The notes under the pieces are model-generated. The model saw nothing but the letters and a program-made list of their open reading frames with translations, was not told where the DNA came from and did not search any database. From Paenacidovorax monticola (GTDB taxonomy: Bacteria; Pseudomonadota; Gammaproteobacteria; Burkholderiales; Burkholderiaceae_C): 64,000 bases of DNA. A program made the translations under genes and the position numbers. The DNA lies in the NCBI RefSeq assembly GCF_014489595.1, contig NZ_CP060790.1, forward strand, positions 4,154,001-4,218,000. The letters are read 5' to 3'. Shown here in pieces: positions 59,474-64,000 of this stretch (its first letter is position 1; each line of letters opens with the position of its first letter).

Positions 59474-61327
59474 ATGACACCACAACGAAGACCCCTGTCC
59501 CCCTGGCGCTGGATGGGCGCCATGGCCGTGTTCGCCGCGCTGTGGTGCCAGTCCACCGCGCGGGCCGATCTCATCGTCGCGCCCCACCCCAATTTTGACG
59601 GCGCTGGGACCGGCACGCTGTTCCTGCTTGGCACGCCGGGCGCATCGGGCATGGTGTCGTCGCGCTCCGGCGCGTTCTCGCAGGGGTTCACGCTCGATGC
59701 GACCGGCATGGCCATGGTCGCGATGACGTCCAGCCAGTTCCTGGGGGCTCCTGGGGTGGTGAGCGACCGTGCCTTGCGGGTCACGGGCACCCGCGTGGCG
59801 GGCTATTTCCTGAACCACAGGGCCGGCAGCGCCGACATGTCCTATCTCTTCGAGGACAGCGTGCTGGGCACCGAATACCGCGTGCTCGCGTATCCGGGAC
59901 TCAACAGCGCGTTTCCCCCTCAGATGTCCGTGACGGCCGTGCGCGACGGGACGGTGGTGACCATCCGGCCCTCGGCCATGCTGAGCACCTCCCAGCCGAT
60001 GGGCGTGCCCTTCAATGTCACGCTTGATGCGGGGCAGTCCGTGCTGTACACGGCCACGGGGCTGGATGACCTGACGGGTTCGACCATCACGGCGACGCAG
60101 CCCGTGGCGGTATTCGCGGGGGCGCGGTGTGCGCAGGTGCCGGTCGGCACGGCGTTCTGCGACCATCTCTACAGCCAGCTGCCGCCTGTGGACAAGCTGT
60201 CCACACACCATGTCGTGCCGGCCACGGACCATACGGGCGGCGCGGGCAACCTCGTGCGCGTGCTCGCGGTGCGTGATGGCACGGCGGTGGCGGTCAATGG
60301 CGGGCCATCGGTCACGCTGGCGGCGGGCCAGTTCCATGAGGTGGTGAATGCGCAGAGCCTGGACATCACGAGTTCGCAGCCGGTGCTGGTGGGGCAGTAC
60401 CTGCAGGGCACCCAGAAGACAGGCGAGGGAGATCCCTCTTTCAGCATCGTGCCCGGTGTCGATCAGGCGCTGAGCCACTATGCCTTCGCGGTCCCCATGG
60501 GGACGGATGCGTTCACCAGCAATGTGCTCAACATCGCCATTCCCACCGCCAGCGTGTCTTCGCTGCGGCTCAACGGCAACCCCGTGGGGGCCACGTTCAC
60601 GCCGTTGGGAAGCACCGCCTACAGCGTGGGCAACGTCGCCGTGTCGCCCGGCGCGGGCCGGATCTGGGCGGATGCGCCTTTCGTGGCCACATTGTCCGGA
60701 TTCAAGCATGTGACGAGTTACCACACTCTGTTGGGAGCCTCGTATGCGCGCGGCGTTTCGCCCACGCCAGACCTCGCGGTCACGTTGTCCGCATCGGCCT
60801 CCAGCGTGGTGGTTGGATCGACGGTGAATCTCACGGTCACGGTTGCCAACATGGGGTTGGGCAACAGCGTCGATGGCGAGGTGGCGTTGGCGCTGCCCGC
60901 CTCGGTGGCGCTGGACCGGGCTTCGCTGCCGTTGGCGTGCGCGGCATCCACAGCCGCTCAGTTGCGCTGCACCCTGAACCCTTTGATGCCGTCGGCATCG
61001 CAGGTATTCGGCCTCACGGTACGTGCGGTGGCTGCAGGGTCGGCCGTCCTGCAGGCCGGGGTTTCGGGGGTGAGTGGTGAGCCCGCTTCCCAGCGGGCGA
61101 ACAACCTTTCTGCACCTGTCGCGTTGCAGGTGAGGACGAGCCCCGGAGGCGGGACCGGGGGAGGCGGCGGTTCCGGTGGTTCGGGAGGGCATGGCGGATC
61201 TGGCGGCTCTGGTGGCCCACGGCCTCATGCGGTCCCTGTCGACGCGGATTGGGCCTTGCTGGCTCTGGCCTTGGGGGTCGGGTTGCTGGCGCGCCGCCAC
61301 TTCCTGGGCAGGGCGTTGCGCGGCTGA
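59474..61327 (+). CDS. Secreted IgGFc-binding-like protein, long form with C-terminal sorting-like helix
   Basis: 617 residues, ribosome site GGAAGGAG close to the ATG. Signal peptide to about residue 32 (cleavage after ARA). Residues about 33-430 form a beta-rich domain like the IgGFc-binding N-terminal domain (repeated MSVTAVRDGTVVTI, RVLAVRDGTAVAVNGG, SQPVLVGQYLQG). Then a CARDB/DUF11-like domain (about 435-560; DLAVTLSASASSVVVGSTVNLTV, cut here), a Gly/Ser linker and a C-terminal helix PVDADWALLALALGVGLLARR followed by basic residues, reminiscent of PEP/IPTL-type sorting signals. Ligand unknown. Confidence 0.72.
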   Translation: MTPQRRPLSPWRWMGAMAVFAALWCQSTARADLIVAPHPNFDGAGTGTLFLLGTPGASGMVSSRSGAFSQGFTLDATGMAMVAMTSSQFLGAPGVVSDRALRVTGTRVAGYFLNHRAGSADMSYLFEDSVLGTEYRVLAYPGLNSAFPPQMSVTAVRDGTVVTIRPSAMLSTSQPMGVPFNVTLDAGQSVLYTATGLDDLTGSTITATQPVAVFAGARCAQVPVGTAFCDHLYSQLPPVDKLSTHHVVPATDHTGGAGNLVRVLAVRDGTAVAVNGGPSVTLAAGQFHEVVNAQSLDITSSQPVLVGQYLQGTQKTGEGDPSFSIVPGVDQALSHYAFAVPMGTDAFTSNVLNIAIPTASVSSLRLNGNPVGATFTPLGSTAYSVGNVAVSPGAGRIWADAPFVATLSGFKHVTSYHTLLGASYARGVSPTPDLAVTLSASASSVVVGSTVNLTVTVANMGLGNSVDGEVALALPASVALDRASLPLACAASTAAQLRCTLNPLMPSASQVFGLTVRAVAAGSAVLQAGVSGVSGEPASQRANNLSAPVALQVRTSPGGGTGGGGGSGGSGGHGGSGGSGGPRPHAVPVDADWALLALALGVGLLARRHFLGRALRG

Positions 61328-61341
61328 CGCTTGCGGACGGC

Positions 61342-62796
61342 ATGGCCACCACACAGCGGCGAAAGTGCTGGCTCACAGGCACGTGCGGGCCACTGGCCGT
61401 GGCGGGACTGTGGCTGTGCCTGTCCGCGCGGGCCGATCTCTTCGTGGCGCCGCACCCCAACATAGGCTCCGCGCGCTACATGCCCCAGGGCCGGTTGTTC
61501 CTGCTCGGTACACCCGGAGATTCGGGTCGAGTGGCATCGCGCTCCGGCGCGTTCTCGCAGGATTTCACGCTTGATGCAGCGGGCGCGGCCACCATCGCGG
61601 TGCCCGCGAGCCAGTTCCTCGGCCCTTCGGGTGCATTGTCCGACCAGGCACTGCGCGTGTCGGGGGCTCGGGTGTCCGGCTATTTTCTCAACCAGGTGGC
61701 CGGCAGTGCCGACATGTCCCGCGTGTTCGACGAGGCCGTGCTGGGCACGCGCTACCGCGTGCTGGCGTACTCGCCGCCCTATCCGCAGTTGCCCGCGGCG
61801 CGTGCGCAGATGTCGGTGACGGCGGTGCGCGATGGCACGGCGGTCACCGTGACGCCCTCCGTGGCGCTGGACTCGGGGCAGCCGGCGCATGCGCCCTTCA
61901 CGCTCACGCTCGCGGCGGGCCAGTCGGTGCTGTACACGGCCACGGGCGACCTCACGGGGTCGCTGGTGTCTGCGTCGCATCCGGTGGCGGTGTTCGCGGG
62001 GGCGCAATGCGCGCAGGTGCCGCCGGGTGCCGCGTTTTGCGACCACCTCTACAGCCAGATGCTGCCGCTGGAGCGGCTGTCGCTCTACCACGTCGTGCCG
62101 GGCACCGACCGCGCGGGCGGCGAGGGCAACGTGGTGCGCGTGCTGGCGGTCCATGGTGGCACGTCGGTGGCGGTGAATGGCGCTGCGCCGGTGGTCCTGG
62201 GCGCGGGCCAGTTCCACGAGATCGAGCGGGCGGGCCACTTGGACATCATCAGTTCGCGGCCCGTGCTCGTGGGGCAGTACCTCAAGGGCTCGGCGCTCAC
62301 GGGGTGGGGCGACCCCGCCTTCACCGTGGTGCCGGGCACCGACCAGGCGCAGCGCGAATACGCCTATGCCGTGCCTTCCGGTGCACAGGCCTTTGCCGAC
62401 AACGTGCTCAACATCGCCATGCCTTCTTCCGCCGTGGCCTCGCTGCGGCTCGATGGCGAGCCCGTGTCCGCCTCCTTCACGCCCGTGCCCGGTACGGTCT
62501 ACAGCGTGGGCCATGTCGCCGTGAGGCCGGGGCCAGGCCGCATCCGGGCGGATGCTCCCTTCGTCGCGACGCTGTCGGGGTACCAGTGGGTGGCGAGCTA
62601 CCACACGCTGCTCGGCGCGCCCCATGCGCCCGGCCCGGAGGAGGCTCCTTCCGGGCAGGGAGGGCCGGGGCCTTCGCTGGAAGGCATGGACGGCGGCATG
62701 CCGGCGAGTGCGTGGTGGGGCTGGCTGGCGGTTGCCGCCCTGGGTTGGGTGGGCCTGCGTGGCCGCCCCTTGGTGCGCGCGCCACGCCGGGGCTGA
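61342..62796 (+). CDS. Secreted IgGFc-binding-like protein, short form
   Basis: 484 residues, starting 15 bases after the long form. It is a paralog of the first: mature start ADLFVAPHPN against ADLIVAPHPN, and shared blocks RSGAFSQDFTLDA, DHLYSQMLPLE, RADAPFVATLSGYQ and SYHTLLGA. It lacks the CARDB/DUF11-like domain and the glycine linker but keeps a C-terminal hydrophobic helix (WWGWLAVAALGWVGL) and basic tail. Probably co-transcribed with the long form; function unknown. Confidence 0.72.
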   Translation: MATTQRRKCWLTGTCGPLAVAGLWLCLSARADLFVAPHPNIGSARYMPQGRLFLLGTPGDSGRVASRSGAFSQDFTLDAAGAATIAVPASQFLGPSGALSDQALRVSGARVSGYFLNQVAGSADMSRVFDEAVLGTRYRVLAYSPPYPQLPAARAQMSVTAVRDGTAVTVTPSVALDSGQPAHAPFTLTLAAGQSVLYTATGDLTGSLVSASHPVAVFAGAQCAQVPPGAAFCDHLYSQMLPLERLSLYHVVPGTDRAGGEGNVVRVLAVHGGTSVAVNGAAPVVLGAGQFHEIERAGHLDIISSRPVLVGQYLKGSALTGWGDPAFTVVPGTDQAQREYAYAVPSGAQAFADNVLNIAMPSSAVASLRLDGEPVSASFTPVPGTVYSVGHVAVRPGPGRIRADAPFVATLSGYQWVASYHTLLGAPHAPGPEEAPSGQGGPGPSLEGMDGGMPASAWWGWLAVAALGWVGLRGRPLVRAPRRG

Positions 62797-62838
62797 GGGG
62801 GCCGCGCAGGGCCCCGGAATGGGGTCGCCGCCTTTCTG

Positions 62839-63852
62839 CTACTGCACGAAGCCCATGCGCCCCTTGGCGCCCGGGGGCCGCGGCAGGTCTGCCACCTCGA
62901 CGCTGTTGCGGTGGGCCAGCCGCGCGTTGCCAAAGCCCGTCATGAGCGCGCGGCGCATTTCGCGCGGCGGCATCTGGGCGAGCAGGTCCAGCACGGCAGG
63001 CTGGGGTTCGGGGTCGATGAGGCGGCCCCAGTCGTGGCCGGCGCGGATGCCCCGGTACAGATTCAGCGCGATGGCGCGGGCCTGTTCGGGCGTGGGCGCC
63101 TGCACCTGGAAGACGTTCATGCGGTTCAGGATGGGCTCGGGGATGGCGCGCTCGTCGTTGGCCGTGGTGATCCAGATGACCTGGCTCGCATCGATGGCCA
63201 CCTCGGCGAACTCGTCGGTGAAGCACTGGGCCGTGTCATGCTCCAGCAGGCTGTACAGCGCGCCCAGCGGGTCGTACTGCGCGTCGGCGCTGGCCTTGTC
63301 GATCTCGTCCACGACGATGACGGGGTTGGCGTACTCGCCGTCCACGAGCGCCTCGAACACCTTGCCGGGCCGCGCGCCCTTCCATTGCGAGGACGAGCCC
63401 GAGAGCAGCCAGCCGGCTGTCATCGAGCTCATGGGCACCAGGCTCATGCCCGTGCCCAGCAGTTCGGCGAGCTGGCGCGCGAAATGGGTCTTGCCGATGC
63501 CGGGCGGGCCCAGCAGCAGCATGGGCGTGACCTCCAGCCCGTCGGCGCTGTCCTGCGCCAGCGCCACGTGGCGGCGCACGTCGTCCAGCACGTCGGTGAA
63601 GTTGGGCAGATGCTCGTACAGGGCCGCCATGTCGGGGATGCCCGAGGGCTTGACCTGGAAGCGTTCGGGGCCGCGTTCGAGCATGCGTTCGTACACGGTG
63701 CGCAGGTTGTCGTAGTCGCGCTGGCTGCCCGACTCCTGCAGGCGCGCGAGCTTGCGCTCCACATCGCCCGGATGGAACACGCTGCGCATCTGCGCCACGG
63801 GAAGGCGCAGGGGCAGCGACTGAGGAACGAGGCTATGGTTGTTGCTGGTCAT
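62839..63852 (-). CDS. Lon-like AAA+ ATPase without protease domain
   Basis: 337 residues. Walker A LLGPPGIGKTHFA (about residues 93-105), Walker B PVIVVDEIDKAS, sensor-1 IWITTANDERAIPEPIL and an Arg finger just after it. The order resembles the AAA module of Lon (PPGVGKT, DEIDK, TAN), but the Ser-Lys protease domain is absent. The ATG at 63852 is preferred over one 17 codons upstream. Convergent with the secreted pair. Probably a chaperone-like or remodelling ATPase; target unknown. Confidence 0.82.
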   Translation of the reverse strand: MTSNNHSLVPQSLPLRLPVAQMRSVFHPGDVERKLARLQESGSQRDYDNLRTVYERMLERGPERFQVKPSGIPDMAALYEHLPNFTDVLDDVRRHVALAQDSADGLEVTPMLLLGPPGIGKTHFARQLAELLGTGMSLVPMSSMTAGWLLSGSSSQWKGARPGKVFEALVDGEYANPVIVVDEIDKASADAQYDPLGALYSLLEHDTAQCFTDEFAEVAIDASQVIWITTANDERAIPEPILNRMNVFQVQAPTPEQARAIALNLYRGIRAGHDWGRLIDPEPQPAVLDLLAQMPPREMRRALMTGFGNARLAHRNSVEVADLPRPPGAKGRMGFVQ

Positions 63853-63972
63853 GGCGCGCTCCCGGTTGTGTGTGTGAGACCCATGTGGAGACCACGCGTT
63901 CATTCAAGCACACAGCGTGCCCGCACTCAATGGTGGGGAAACCCCGTCAACCCGCATGTGTGGCGGCGCAGC

Positions 63973-63997
63973 AAAAAAAAAGCCGCCCGAAGGCGGC
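63973..63997 (-). terminator. Terminator of a leftward gene outside the window
   Basis: Stem GCCGCC / GGCGGC with loop CGAA; on the minus strand it is followed by nine T. It belongs to a leftward transcript that enters from beyond 64000. Confidence 0.7.
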
Positions 63998-64000
63998 CGG

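Noticed and set aside
62839..63852. Lon protease
   Set aside because: Only the AAA module is present; the catalytic Ser-Lys domain is missing.

Overview
The window is a high-GC, gene-dense stretch of chromosome from a betaproteobacterium. The gene content and order (mlaFEDACB, an ABC exporter pair, bolA, murA, hisG, a long his cluster, tatABC; petABC with sspAB; rplU-rpmA-obgE-proB; pilB-pilC-pilD-coaE-zapD-yacG) and the protein sequences fit Burkholderiales, most likely Comamonadaceae of the Acidovorax/Alicycliphilus/Diaphorobacter kind. The genus is an inference; no rRNA is present. I see no prophage, insertion sequence or CRISPR array.

Layout. 1-3.4 kb: 3' end of gltD and a polar amino-acid ABC transporter. 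3.6-9.4 kb: the Mla phospholipid-transport operon (mlaFEDACB) and a DrrAB-type ABC exporter. 9.4-21.2 kb: bolA-like gene, murA and the histidine genes hisG, hisD, then an inserted block (DUF2917 gene, divergent MocR-type regulator, vapBC-type toxin-antitoxin), then hisC-hisB-hisH-hisA-hisF, an unknown secreted protein, hisI and hisE. 21.2-24.8 kb: small membrane protein, patatin, HIT protein, tatABC. 24.8-30 kb: DegS/DegQ-like protease, MHS-family transporter, Nif3-like protein, pdxA, mscL. 30-34.3 kb: cytochrome bc1 genes petABC, sspA, sspB, tRNA-Thr. 34.4-41.5 kb: DciA-like protein, M23 peptidase, secA, argJ, DUF815 ATPase, a MutT-type Nudix gene, yacG. 41.5-46.8 kb, leftward: zapD, coaE, pilD, pilC, pilB. 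46.9-54.5 kb: tRNA-Pro, ispB, rplU, rpmA, obgE, proB, rppH, proS, lytic transglycosylase. 54.5-64 kb is more accessory: CorC-type protein, a DNA-binding regulator, two tandem AraC regulators, a small unknown gene, two paralogous secreted IgGFc-binding-like proteins and a Lon-like AAA ATPase.

Three layers of signal stand out beyond the gene list. First, a short dispersed intergenic repeat (an AT-rich half with ATAGC followed by a GC hairpin built on GGCGCTT / AAGCGC) occurs at about ten places, on both strands, often directly after a stop codon; at hisH and possibly hisD it seems to supply the start of the coding sequence. Second, two well-defined regulatory sites: four evenly spaced CAGTACAG/CTGTACTG boxes between the DUF2917 gene and the MocR gene, and two CACGAAGTTCGTG palindromes over the vapBC promoter. 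The toxin gene overlaps hisC by ATGA, so a toxin-antitoxin pair is wired into histidine biosynthesis.

Third, eight single-base losses interrupt six genes, including hisD and argJ (permease at 2017, mlaC at 7162, hisD at 11877, patatin at 21890 and 22070, argJ at about 38680 and 39212, AraC at about 57235). All go in the same direction and most lie in G or C runs. Together with the essential nature of several of the genes, this points to sequencing or assembly error and not to real pseudogenes; raw reads would decide.
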